In this document: positions 16,646-24,537 of the stretch, piece by piece
Layout of the letters: each line of letters opens with the position of its first letter
How positions within the stretch are numbered: position 1 is the first letter of the stretch
Assembly: GCA_005239435.1 (NCBI GenBank)
Contig: SZNP01000005.1
Coordinates: forward strand, 409,190 to 473,189
Direction: 5' to 3'
DNA from: Halorussus salinisoli
GTDB lineage: Archaea; Halobacteriota; Halobacteria; Halobacteriales; Haladaptataceae
Length of the DNA: 64,000 nt
Made by a program: the position numbers and the translations under genes
Notes under the pieces: model-generated
What the model saw: the letters and a program-made list of their open reading frames with translations, nothing else
The model's database searches: none
What the model was told of the DNA's origin: nothing

Positions 16646-17968
16646 TCACGACACCGCGTACAGGGTACCGTTTCCGCTCGCGACGTAGGCCGTGTCACCC
16701 ACGAGCGATGGCGAGAGAACACCGCCGGGAGCCTCGTCGAACTGCCAGCGGAGTCGGCCTGTTTCCCCGTCGAGCGCGTAGAGATTCCCGTCGGAGTGGG
16801 CGATATAGACGGTCTCGGGCACCGCGGTCGGCACGAACGCGATTGGGCCGCTGAGTTCCTCGAACTGCCAGCGTTCCTCACCAGTCTTCGTCGAAAACGC
16901 GTACACGGCGCCGTCGATACTCCCGACGTAGGCGGTGTCATCAGCGACCGCAAGCCCGAGCGTCCGACTCGTTGGCGCGTCGAATCGGAAGCGCTGCTCC
17001 CCGGTCGTAGCGTTGATCGCGTACACGACACCCTCTCCAGAGCCCTCACCTGGGCCTTCAGCCACGAAGACCGTGCTTCGCGCCTCCGTCGTGTTATCCG
17101 GTGCAATCGGCGTCGTCGTCTGCCGCGGTTCATCGAACTGCCAGCGCACTGCTCCTGTCGCCACGTCGAGAGCGTAGACGCTGTTCCCGGCAGCAGTCTG
17201 TGCCCCCGGCGTGGCGACGTACACGGTGTCGTTGGCTATAGCGGGAATCCCTGGCCCGCCGGCAGTGATCTCCTCGAACCGCCACCGTTCGTCACCGGTC
17301 GACGCATCGACCACGTACAGGGTAGTATCTCGGCTTGGGATGTAGACGGTGCCGTCGTACACGTGAATCTCGCCCGGCGGTGCAGTGGGTGCGTCGTAGC
17401 GCCAGCGTTCCTCGCCGGTCGCCGCATCCAGGGCGTACACGTTCGTATCCCAACTCTCGACGAAAACGGTATCACCGACCACCGTGGCGCTCGTTGCACC
17501 GTCTGCCACGTTGGCACGCCAGCGCTCCGTGCCGTCCGACAGATTCACCGCGTGTACCGTACCCGGACTCGTCTCGGGGTCGTGCATGTCTAAGTCGCCA
17601 GCGTAGAGCGTGTCGTCAGCGATGGTTGGCAGCCAGATACTCCCCGCAGGCGAGGTGTACTGCCACTTCACCTCGACTAGTTCCGGCAGGGAGATCGCCA
17701 GCTCGGCGTTGCCGAGTCGTCTCCGGTCGGCGGGCCCGGTGGCGACGGGATTGTAGCCGGTATTGCCGGGGTCGTGGGCGAACTGCCGCCAGGCGTCTTC
17801 CGGCACTTCGTTTCCAACTGAACGGGAGAATTCAGACAGTGTGCACGCCGTCGCTGAACCTGACCCCAATAGCCCCGTCGTTGTGGCCACGCCAACGCCT
17901 TCGAGGAACGTCCGTCGGCCGTGTTTTGGAGACTCGTCGTCGGCCGCTTCGCGCGATCGAATTGCCAT
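16646..17968 (-). CDS. Tat-exported PQQ-like beta-propeller protein
   Basis: A 440-residue protein with a twin-arginine signal (GRRTFLEGVGVATTTGLLG) followed by ATAC; the Cys could take a lipid, so it may be a lipoprotein. The body is a PQQ-like (pyrrolo-quinoline quinone) beta-propeller with seven visible blade endings of the form TG-x-x-RW-x-F: DGTERWRA, TGEERWRY, TGDERWRF, TGAVRWQF, TGEQRFRF, TGEERWQF and TGRLRWQF. Most haloarchaeal members lack a dehydrogenase partner and probably act as extracytoplasmic scaffolds or binding proteins. It converges with the YVTN propeller gene, with a 179-bp gap, and lies next to two FilR1-type regulators. Confidence 0.9.
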   Translation of the reverse strand: MAIRSREAADDESPKHGRRTFLEGVGVATTTGLLGSGSATACTLSEFSRSVGNEVPEDAWRQFAHDPGNTGYNPVATGPADRRRLGNAELAISLPELVEVKWQYTSPAGSIWLPTIADDTLYAGDLDMHDPETSPGTVHAVNLSDGTERWRANVADGATSATVVGDTVFVESWDTNVYALDAATGEERWRYDAPTAPPGEIHVYDGTVYIPSRDTTLYVVDASTGDERWRFEEITAGGPGIPAIANDTVYVATPGAQTAAGNSVYALDVATGAVRWQFDEPRQTTTPIAPDNTTEARSTVFVAEGPGEGSGEGVVYAINATTGEQRFRFDAPTSRTLGLAVADDTAYVGSIDGAVYAFSTKTGEERWQFEELSGPIAFVPTAVPETVYIAHSDGNLYALDGETGRLRWQFDEAPGGVLSPSLVGDTAYVASGNGTLYAVS

Positions 17969-18110
17969 GATCTACCACACTTGCGGGAACGCTCCCCTCT
18001 CGTAACACCTTCTTGGGTGAACGACGTACACGCCACGAACGTGACGTAGTTGCCGGTTACAGGGTGAATCGAGAGGTAGACGACACTGTCGTGTCCCAGT
18101 AACCGTGGCC

Positions 18111-18902
18111 TCATTCAGTGAGCAAGTCGGGATCGATCACTTCTGCTTTCTCCCAGTAGGTCTCGAAGAGATCCACGGCCCACTCGTAGACGGCCTCGTT
18201 GTCGGTCGCCACGCCTCCTTGGGGAATTCCCCGCTCGTCCGTAAGCGTGATTCCGACGGTGTCATCGACGATTCCAACCGAAAGCGGGACGTCTTCGTAC
18301 AAGAGATAGTGGGCGCGGTGGTGGTCGAGCAGGTCACGGAATCGCTGGACCGACGGCGGGTCGTTCTGGAGGGCGTCGAGTGTATCCGGTGTTACGACCA
18401 TCTCGATTCGCGTTCCCTCGTACAGAGCCAATTCCCAGTGGTTCTCGACGGCTTCCGGAGAAACGCCACGTGCGAAGCCACGAATCCACTCGCCGGAGCG
18501 GTGAAACTCGAGTATCCGTCGTTCGAGTTTGGTCATGTCGGCTCCGTCGAGCAGGATGACTTCGGCACCACGCAGACAACGAACGTCGAACGTCACTAAC
18601 TCCGACGGGAGCCACCGCACAGCCTCGCGCAACTGGTGTTCGGCTTCCACCGCTTCCACCACGTCGGTGAACTCGTCGCAGATCCACTCGCCAAGTGGTG
18701 TGAGCCGGTACTCTCGGTCACGTCGGACGATCCAACGACGGTTCTCGAGTTCACGGAGAATACGACCGAGCGTCACGCGGGAGATCTCGGTTTGCTCGAG
18801 AAGGTCGTATCGTGTACGTGGCGCGTCGGCGAGGGCGTCGAGGATTTCCACTCGGTTGGACGAGTTGGCGAGGAACGCGAGCTCGTCTATTGCTGCGTTC
18901 AT
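18111..18902 (-). CDS. FilR1-type HTH transcriptional regulator (copy 1)
   Basis: A 263-residue regulator. The N-terminal winged helix-turn-helix (about 1-85) runs through AFLANSSNRVEILDALADAP and DLLEQTEISRVTLGRILREL. The rest matches the FilR1 (DUF1724) ligand domain seen in archaeal filament regulators, ending in DLFETYWEKAEVID. The start at 18902 is preferred over 18926 because a TATA box ends there: the upstream ATG lies inside the box. The neighbouring regulator at 19041-19850 is a clear paralogue with the same order of domains. Probable target: the adjacent Tat-exported genes or its own promoter; this is inference. Confidence 0.88.
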   Translation of the reverse strand: MNAAIDELAFLANSSNRVEILDALADAPRTRYDLLEQTEISRVTLGRILRELENRRWIVRRDREYRLTPLGEWICDEFTDVVEAVEAEHQLREAVRWLPSELVTFDVRCLRGAEVILLDGADMTKLERRILEFHRSGEWIRGFARGVSPEAVENHWELALYEGTRIEMVVTPDTLDALQNDPPSVQRFRDLLDHHRAHYLLYEDVPLSVGIVDDTVGITLTDERGIPQGGVATDNEAVYEWAVDLFETYWEKAEVIDPDLLTE

Positions 18903-18923
18903 ACTGGACGATACTCTGAACCT

Positions 18924-18934
18924 CATTATAAATA
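18924..18934 (-). promoter_or_regulatory. TATA box of FilR1 regulator copy 1
   Basis: The minus strand reads TATTTATAATG, a strong archaeal TATA box. Its centre is about 26 bp from the ATG at 18902, so the mRNA would be leaderless and the alternative ATG at 18926 would be untranscribed. This decides the start codon. Confidence 0.7.
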
Positions 18935-19040
18935 GGTATGAATTTATCTGGGAACTACCGGGTACGAGTAATTTGTAGCGAACGACGGTCTACGGAGTGC
19001 CGACGGGGGATGCGTACTCGGTCGGTCAGCACCGTCGTAC

Positions 19041-19850
19041 TCACGCCGTGATTGCCTCACGGGTGACCGGCTCTGCGCGCCGGACGTAGGTCTCGAAAAG
19101 ATCGATAGCCCACGCGTGGATGGTCTCGTCGGCACTCTCTATCGCTGCACGCGGTGTTCCGTCATCGTCGACGAGACCGATGAGTACGCTATCGTCGACG
19201 ACGTGCAGGACGAACGGAACGTCGTCGGTGACGAAGAAGGTCACGTCCTCCGCGTTGGCCAACTCGCGGAATGCAACCGCCATCCGGGAGTCGTTCGTGA
19301 TCGTTTCGTAAACGCGAGGTGTAGCCACGGCTTCGAACGCCATCTCGCCCTGGACGAGAGGCTCTCCGACGATGTCGAAAAAGGAGGCGACTACCTGCAT
19401 CGTGAGAACCCGGACGGAGGTTCCGCCACGCAACTGGACGGCGGCACGCCGAATCGGCGTCGTCGGGTCACTCTCGGTCGGGCGGACGACCTCGGCATCG
19501 CGTAGCCACTCTATCTCGAAGTCGACGTCGTCGATCGGGAACCACGGTAACACCTCACGGAGTTGGTGTTCGGTCTCCAGTACGTCGAGGACGTCCGTGA
19601 TTTCGTCGTAGATCCACTCACCCAGCGGTGTCACTGTGTACGCCTCGTCTTTCTGTTCCACCCAGTGCCGCGCTTTACAATCCCGAAGGATGCGTGCGAG
19701 AGTGACGCGTGAGACGTCGAGTTCTTCGAGCAAGTCCTGCCGTGTCCGAGGAGTGGTTGCGAGCGCATCGAGAACCGTCACGCGGTTTTCGGAGTTCGCG
19801 AGAAACGCGATGTCGTCGAGTGGTGTTGTCATGATAGTCGAGACTGGCAC
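19041..19850 (-). CDS. FilR1-type HTH transcriptional regulator (copy 2)
   Basis: A 269-residue paralogue of the gene at 18111-18902: AFLANSENRVTVLDALATTP, a recognition helix in DVSRVTLARILRD, the shared CGxWIYDEITDVLD-like segment (LGEWIYDEITDVLDVLETEH) and the ending DLFETYVRRAEPVT. An internal ATG at 19832 (MTTPLDDIAFL) is an equally good start and aligns better with copy 1. The two copies are 138 bp apart on the same strand, consistent with an old tandem duplication. The 456-bp upstream interval contains a possible TATA (near 19910). Confidence 0.87.
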   Translation of the reverse strand: MPVSTIMTTPLDDIAFLANSENRVTVLDALATTPRTRQDLLEELDVSRVTLARILRDCKARHWVEQKDEAYTVTPLGEWIYDEITDVLDVLETEHQLREVLPWFPIDDVDFEIEWLRDAEVVRPTESDPTTPIRRAAVQLRGGTSVRVLTMQVVASFFDIVGEPLVQGEMAFEAVATPRVYETITNDSRMAVAFRELANAEDVTFFVTDDVPFVLHVVDDSVLIGLVDDDGTPRAAIESADETIHAWAIDLFETYVRRAEPVTREAITA

Positions 19851-20306
19851 GCCTGTGTTCGGTCAGGTTTCTCTCCCTCCTCTGTCCTACGTCGACCAGC
19901 TATACGACCATTAATAATCGATATTGTTCAGGACTGTACACGGTAGTACAAGACTACTAGCGACAGGATACGGTTACACACGGACGTCGTCCTGTCGCGT
20001 AGTGGGCCTGTCCGAAAACGAGGACGACTCGCCACGCGCGGAGAGAAATCGTGAACACGGAGAGAGTATAATCGACGTTATTTCAGCGTACAGACTCGTT
20101 GCCATCGAGAAACCAACGACGTCGAAACAGGAGTTCTTCGGGTATCGTCCAGCGTACTCTCGCTACCGAAACGAGGCGAGATACCCGCCGGAAACTACCA
20201 GTTGTAGATTCGGACGGGACCTATCCGGTCGAACGACGAACCCGTCTCGAAGGTCACTCACGGAGGGAGCGTACGTAAATGGCGGGGGAAACAGAGATTG
20301 ATCGGT
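19851..20306. other. 456-bp intergenic stretch, no convincing gene
   Basis: Holds the likely promoter of regulator copy 2 (ATTATTAATGG on the minus strand near 19910). A 125-codon plus-strand frame spans much of the rest, but its composition (basic, no motif, poor context) does not support a gene. No repeat or RNA structure was recognised. Confidence 0.45.
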
Positions 20307-21095
20307 TCAATCCTGCCGAAACTTGGTCTGTACCCACTCGGGTTCCTGGACAGTCGTCTGGCCGAAGCCGTCGAGTTCGACGGTTGTCTCGACGGTCAGC
20401 GGATTACCGTCGTCACCCCACGCGTCGAGGTCGAACGTGAAGGCGTGGATTTGGCCCCGTTCATCGACGGTGAGCGACGCAGTAGCCGACCGTACGGTCT
20501 CGGCCCGCCGCATATAGATGGTAAACGACTCGCCGTCTAAATCGGAGGCCTCGTAGGTGTACAGACGTCGGCCATTCGCAGTCGTCGTCTCGTGGATACC
20601 GAAGTCGAGGTCGGGGAGGAAACTCTCCAAGACGTTGACGCCCGTGGAGCGGTCTACGAGGATGTCGCCGCGCGTACGGTCGTAGCTGACGGTGTCAGCG
20701 TAACTGACCGCCGTCTTCGTGTACACCACCCCGTCCGCGGCATACCGCTGGCCGGTCGCGTACACCGCTGTGGCGTCTACCAACTGGACGTTCCGCCGAA
20801 AGTCCGTCCACGCTTCGACCCTACGGACGGATGCACCGCCGTTGGCGGTCGCCGCATACGAGACGTTCGTGTGGACGGAGGTGGAACCGGTGACACGCTG
20901 AGTGTGCTGTGCGAGGGCGCGCGTGGCATCGATATCGTCGGTTTCGTAGCCGGGCGGATACGAACCGGTTGACTGGTCGGCTATCCCCCGAATCGACTGC
21001 CCGAACGGAAGAGCGAACACGAGCGATTTCAGGAACGTCCGGCGATCGCTCGCCACGGACCGAGTCGCAGTCGATGCACGCGGTTTCTGTGCCAT
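20307..21095 (-). CDS. Tat-exported haloarchaeal protein, unknown function
   Basis: A 262-residue exported protein with the signal SDRRTFLKSLVFALPFGQS (about 16-34). There is no Cys after the signal, so it is probably released or held by other means. The mature part is beta-rich, with pairs of strands such as FRRNVQLVDATAVYATGQRY and GRRLYTYEASDLDGESFTIY, and resembles the haloarchaeal lipoprotein-sorting or DUF7537-like folds that bind hydrophobic ligands; that likeness is by eye only. It is the third Tat substrate in a 6-kb stretch that also holds two FilR1 regulators. Confidence 0.68.
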   Translation of the reverse strand: MAQKPRASTATRSVASDRRTFLKSLVFALPFGQSIRGIADQSTGSYPPGYETDDIDATRALAQHTQRVTGSTSVHTNVSYAATANGGASVRRVEAWTDFRRNVQLVDATAVYATGQRYAADGVVYTKTAVSYADTVSYDRTRGDILVDRSTGVNVLESFLPDLDFGIHETTTANGRRLYTYEASDLDGESFTIYMRRAETVRSATASLTVDERGQIHAFTFDLDAWGDDGNPLTVETTVELDGFGQTTVQEPEWVQTKFRQD

Positions 21096-21602
21096 ACGTT
21101 ATCACAGCTAGCGAGATGCTCGGACGCACTATCCCCTCTCTCGGTGAACGATGGTCACGCCGTGACAGTGCCTATAAGTCCCGTACACGGCGTGTTCGTC
21201 GTTCGTCGCGCGACGTTATCCGTCGTGAAACGTCCCCTCTACCGTGGGGAAACGACAACTACAGAAACCCTCGTTACACACACCGGCTTCGGCGCATCTT
21301 CGTCACAGGCGTCGGTCTATTAGTCGCGGCCTCGTCGGATTGGCCACGGCTTCTGTAGGGGGACAAGCCTCCGCGTCCCGGAACTTGAAGTGACGTCGCG
21401 GTGTCTCCCATCGCTCGCGACCGTTTCGGTTACTGGCCAGCCACACCCTATCCGTGAGGATTACTCTCGATCGGTGTAGCTATTCTCTCCGCCCGTGAGT
21501 CAGATAACGGATTTTCGTCTTAAGTTCCTGTAACTGTGAGCGTCCGATTTCTGGCTACACATCAAGGATTCGGGACGGCCAACAAGACACCGAGGAAGAA
21601 CG
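21096..21602. other. 507-bp intergenic stretch, nothing identified
   Basis: The longest gap in the window. Frames crossing it are short or basic and lack protein-like features. The last part lies downstream of trkA on the minus strand; a short T-rich run near 21520 could end that transcript. No tRNA, repeat array or strong hairpin was found by eye. Confidence 0.45.
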
Positions 21603-22286
21603 TTACTCGGGGTTTTCGTAGTGGCCGAATACATCTGTTACTTCGGGAGTGGCCCCAGAACCAGAATACACGGTTACTAAGTCTCCTGGTTCGAGTCTGA
21701 GATCGCCTTTCGGAGTGATTGGCTCGTCCGTTTCGCTTCGGTCGACGGCGACAATGAGCATGTCTGGTTTTAGCAGTCTCTCCGACGCGGCCTCTTGAAT
21801 CGTCTTTCCAACGATCGGTGCATCTTCGTCGATAGTAATCTCGAACACTTCTGCCTGCTCGCCAATTTTCATGTAATCAACGATCGACGGACGGACGACG
21901 GACCGGAAGAGGTGTTCAGCGATTAATCGCTGAGGGTTCTCCATTATGTTGATACCGATCTCTTCGAACAGGTCCATGTGGTCGGGGTCGTGAACAACCG
22001 AGACGACTGATGGAACTCCGACCCGTTTGGCGAGCAGGCACACCATCACGTTCGTCGCGTCCACGTCTGTCGTGGTAATGAGGGCATCAGCCCGATCGAT
22101 ATTTGCATCTTCGAGCGTACTCATCGTCGTGGCGTCTGCGTTGACAACTAGAGCGTCGTACGAATCTGCGATCTCGTCGGCTCTGGCCGTGTTCTGTTCG
22201 ATTACTACGACTTCGTGCCCTGTGCTTGTTGCAAGGTCGATGAGTGGAGTGCCGATTTGTCCCGCTCCGACGATGATGATGTACAT
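21603..22286 (-). CDS. trkA: TrkA-type potassium channel regulatory subunit
   Basis: A 227-residue cytoplasmic RCK protein that binds NAD(H)/ATP and gates the TrkH potassium pathway. The Rossmann motif IIIVGAGQIGTPL lies at the N-terminus, with the acidic residue after strand 2 in VVVIEQN. The TrkA-C domain begins around residue 140 (VFEITIDEDAPIVGKTIQEA) and ends with LRLEPGDLVTVYSG. The ATG at 22286 (MYIIIVGAG) is preferred to 22301. It lies downstream of trkH on the same strand with a 193-bp gap, so the two form a functional pair but may have separate promoters. Confidence 0.93.
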   Translation of the reverse strand: MYIIIVGAGQIGTPLIDLATSTGHEVVVIEQNTARADEIADSYDALVVNADATTMSTLEDANIDRADALITTTDVDATNVMVCLLAKRVGVPSVVSVVHDPDHMDLFEEIGINIMENPQRLIAEHLFRSVVRPSIVDYMKIGEQAEVFEITIDEDAPIVGKTIQEAASERLLKPDMLIVAVDRSETDEPITPKGDLRLEPGDLVTVYSGSGATPEVTDVFGHYENPE

Positions 22287-22479
22287 CGAGGCAGTGTTCA
22301 ACTGCAGGTTCCCAAAGTGTAGGGGCCAAATCGGTCGTCATCGGAGGTGACTCCTCTGAACGTCCGGTACTCTGTACCCGTAGAGAAGAACAGTACGACG
22401 CTGCGAAGGACCGACGAAGAAAGCCCGCGAAGTACATTCTGCAACAGAGCAAGTAACTGACTGGAAGACGCTCCCGATG

Positions 22480-24018
22480 TTACGAGTACCCGTCGAACGT
22501 TTCGAACAAACTCCGAATCAGAACGAGTACGGGGATAATCTCCAATCGGCCGATCCACATGTTGAACAAAAACATGACCTTCGCTGGCGTTGGCATCTCG
22601 GGCCCGGTGATGCCTGCGGAGAGGCCAACGTTCCCTTGAGCACTCGTCACCTCGAAAATAACGTTCTCCAACGTGAACTGGTTCGGCCCACTCGGAACGA
22701 CGAGGAGTAGGACGACAGTTCCGACCGACAGGAACACGACCCACAGAAACGAGATGATGGCTGCTTCCTCGATCTCTCGAGACGCTTCCTCGTCGGAGAG
22801 TTTCCGTCCATCCAATTCGAACCGGCGAATCACCGTGTCCGGGTAGAATACACCCTGAATACGATACAGCGTTCCCTTGAAAAACGTCGCGACGCGGATG
22901 AGTTTGATGCCACCGACGGTCGAACCTGCCGCCGCACCGATCGACATAGCGAACGCGATGGCTAACTGCGCTTCTGCGGGCCACGCCGGCCCGAGGCGTC
23001 CAGCAGTCTGGAACCCGGTACACGATAGCGCGGAGACGAACTGAAAGAGACCGTAGCGAAACGCCTCGAACTCCGAGTCGTACACGCCGGTGATTACGAG
23101 TAGCGAAGTCAGTACTCCACTGCCGAGGGCGAGAAAGACGAAGAACCACCGGGTCTGGAGGTCGGTGTAGAAGTTCCGGAGTTCGCCTTGGAGGACGAGG
23201 TAGTGCACGGGAAACGCGATACCCCCGAGAATCATGACGGGAACGAGCGTGAAGTCGATGACGACGCTGTCGTACGCACCGATACTCCCATCAGTGACGC
23301 TGAAACCCCCAGTCGAGAGGCCGGTCATGCCGTGATTGATGGCGTGCCAGATCGGCATACCGGCCAACCACAAGAGCGTAATCGAGAGGAACGTGAACAA
23401 GAGGAAAATCCACCAGATAGTGTGGACGGTCGAAACGATACTTGGATGGATTTTCTCTTCGCGCGCTTCGCTCTCATAGAGGGTGAGCGACCCGCTGCCG
23501 GGCCGGGCGAGGATGGCCGTCGTGAGGACGATGACGCCGACACCGCCGACCCACTCGCTGAACGACCGCCACCACTGGAGTGTGTGCGGAAGGACGCTCT
23601 CGTCGTCGGTCATGGTGAGACCCGTGCCGGTAAAGCCGCTCATGCTCTCGAAGAGGGCATTGAGGGGATTCGTGAAGGCGTCGAGCGTTGGCGTCAGTTC
23701 GGGTGTGGCTAAAACGGCTGGATTGCTCCGAACGGTCAATGCGATCAGGTAGAACGGAAGACTCCCGAAAACCGCAACCAGAAACCATCCGCTGGCCGCG
23801 ATAATCATTCCATGTAACTTTCCGATCTCCACCTCTTCCGATACGATACGAGTGAGGGCACTCCCGACGACGAGCGTGATTCCACCGGAGATGAGCAAGC
23901 CCGGAACGGCGTAATACTCCCCCCAGACAACGGATACGAAGATGGAGACGAACATCAGACCCGAAAGAGCCTGAAGTATCCTGCCTACGTCGCGGGATAG
24001 CGCCTCGAACTCGACCAT
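22480..24018 (-). CDS. trkH: TrkH-family potassium uptake membrane protein
   Basis: A 512-residue integral membrane protein with the four M1-P-M2 repeats of the Trk/Ktr superfamily. Selectivity-filter-like stretches are visible at SMSGFTGTGLT, GMTGLSTGGFSV, SCTGFQTAGRLG and SAQGNVGLSAG. It forms a K+ path driven by membrane potential or Na+/H+, gated by TrkA next to it. Haloarchaea need molar intracellular K+, so this is a core function. A TATA box at 24043-24050 gives a near-leaderless transcript. Length is normal for the family. Confidence 0.94.
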   Translation of the reverse strand: MVEFEALSRDVGRILQALSGLMFVSIFVSVVWGEYYAVPGLLISGGITLVVGSALTRIVSEEVEIGKLHGMIIAASGWFLVAVFGSLPFYLIALTVRSNPAVLATPELTPTLDAFTNPLNALFESMSGFTGTGLTMTDDESVLPHTLQWWRSFSEWVGGVGVIVLTTAILARPGSGSLTLYESEAREEKIHPSIVSTVHTIWWIFLLFTFLSITLLWLAGMPIWHAINHGMTGLSTGGFSVTDGSIGAYDSVVIDFTLVPVMILGGIAFPVHYLVLQGELRNFYTDLQTRWFFVFLALGSGVLTSLLVITGVYDSEFEAFRYGLFQFVSALSCTGFQTAGRLGPAWPAEAQLAIAFAMSIGAAAGSTVGGIKLIRVATFFKGTLYRIQGVFYPDTVIRRFELDGRKLSDEEASREIEEAAIISFLWVVFLSVGTVVLLLVVPSGPNQFTLENVIFEVTSAQGNVGLSAGITGPEMPTPAKVMFLFNMWIGRLEIIPVLVLIRSLFETFDGYS

Positions 24019-24042
24019 ACAGAAACTATCCTGTGTGGAGGT

Positions 24043-24050
24043 GTTTATAC
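24043..24050 (-). promoter_or_regulatory. TATA box of trkH
   Basis: The minus strand reads GTATAAAC, centred about 28 bp from the ATG at 24018; a transcript starting some 25 bp downstream would have a 0-3 nt leader. Confidence 0.6.
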
Positions 24051-24160
24051 TCTGTAGCCGATAGGGTTCGATCGATGGGGGAGTGCAGTGATGGTTGACC
24101 GCACTCGAAGAAGGGGTCCTCGTTCGTACGCTACTTTTGTCGTGTTACTCGAATCGGGGG

Positions 24161-24361
24161 TTAGTGAACGCACTTGTACAGCACGTACGTGACGAATGCG
24201 ACGAGATACGTCGCAGCGAGCCCCATCGTAACCGAGGTTCGGCCTACTAAAACAAAAACCGCAATAACGAGTGGGCCAACGAGCAACAGAGTATCGAATA
24301 TTCGGTCATCAGGCCCCCAGTCGCGTATTTGATGGACGAATGGAATTTCCGGGATGCTCAT
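24161..24361 (-). CDS. Small two-span membrane protein next to trkH
   Basis: A 66-residue protein (MSIPEIPFVHQIRDWGPDD start). Two hydrophobic helices (about 22-40 and 43-62) are joined by GRTSVTM, with a Cys/His at the very end (YKCVH). It lies 142 bp upstream of trkH on the same strand and in similar, lower-GC DNA. It could be an accessory of the potassium system, but that rests on position only. Family not recognised. Confidence 0.6.
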   Translation of the reverse strand: MSIPEIPFVHQIRDWGPDDRIFDTLLLVGPLVIAVFVLVGRTSVTMGLAATYLVAFVTYVLYKCVH

Positions 24362-24418
24362 CGACGAGTGATATCGGTGCTTGCTATGGGGACCACTAAT
24401 ACTTGTCCAATCTCTTTG

Positions 24419-24505
24419 CTACTCGTTATCCCGAATAACGAGGATTGGAATTTCTGGCTTTTCGGCGATTAATTCGTACGTCTTTCCGAAGACTCGCTCG
24501 AAACC
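24419..24505 (-). pseudogene. Remnant: C-terminal end of a universal-stress-like protein
   Basis: The last 28 codons read GFERVFGKTYELIAEKPEIPILVIRDNE before the stop, closely resembling the C-terminal strand and helix of UspA-fold domains (or of the Usp tail of amino acid permeases). Upstream in the same frame the sequence turns into Arg/Pro-rich antisense text and then into the EF-1 alpha gene. The fragment is AT-richer than that gene. I read it as the 3-prime end of a gene whose body was replaced or lost at about 24510-24535. Confidence 0.45.
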
Positions 24506-24537
24506 GGGTTCTCTTGGCCGAGGCGGTCCCCGGCGTC

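Noticed and set aside
15132..17968. Quinoprotein alcohol dehydrogenase with cytochrome partner
   Set aside because: The PQQ-like propeller has the blade repeats but no visible dehydrogenase active-site residues or heme motif (CxxCH), and no cytochrome gene is adjacent.
19924..20301. 125-codon frame in the gap upstream of the FilR1 copy 2
   Set aside because: Basic, no motif, poor start context and outside any operon; could not be supported.
24060..24130. Possible tRNA (GGGTTCGATCG resembling a T-loop)
   Set aside because: No matching acceptor, D-arm or anticodon stem can be formed around it.
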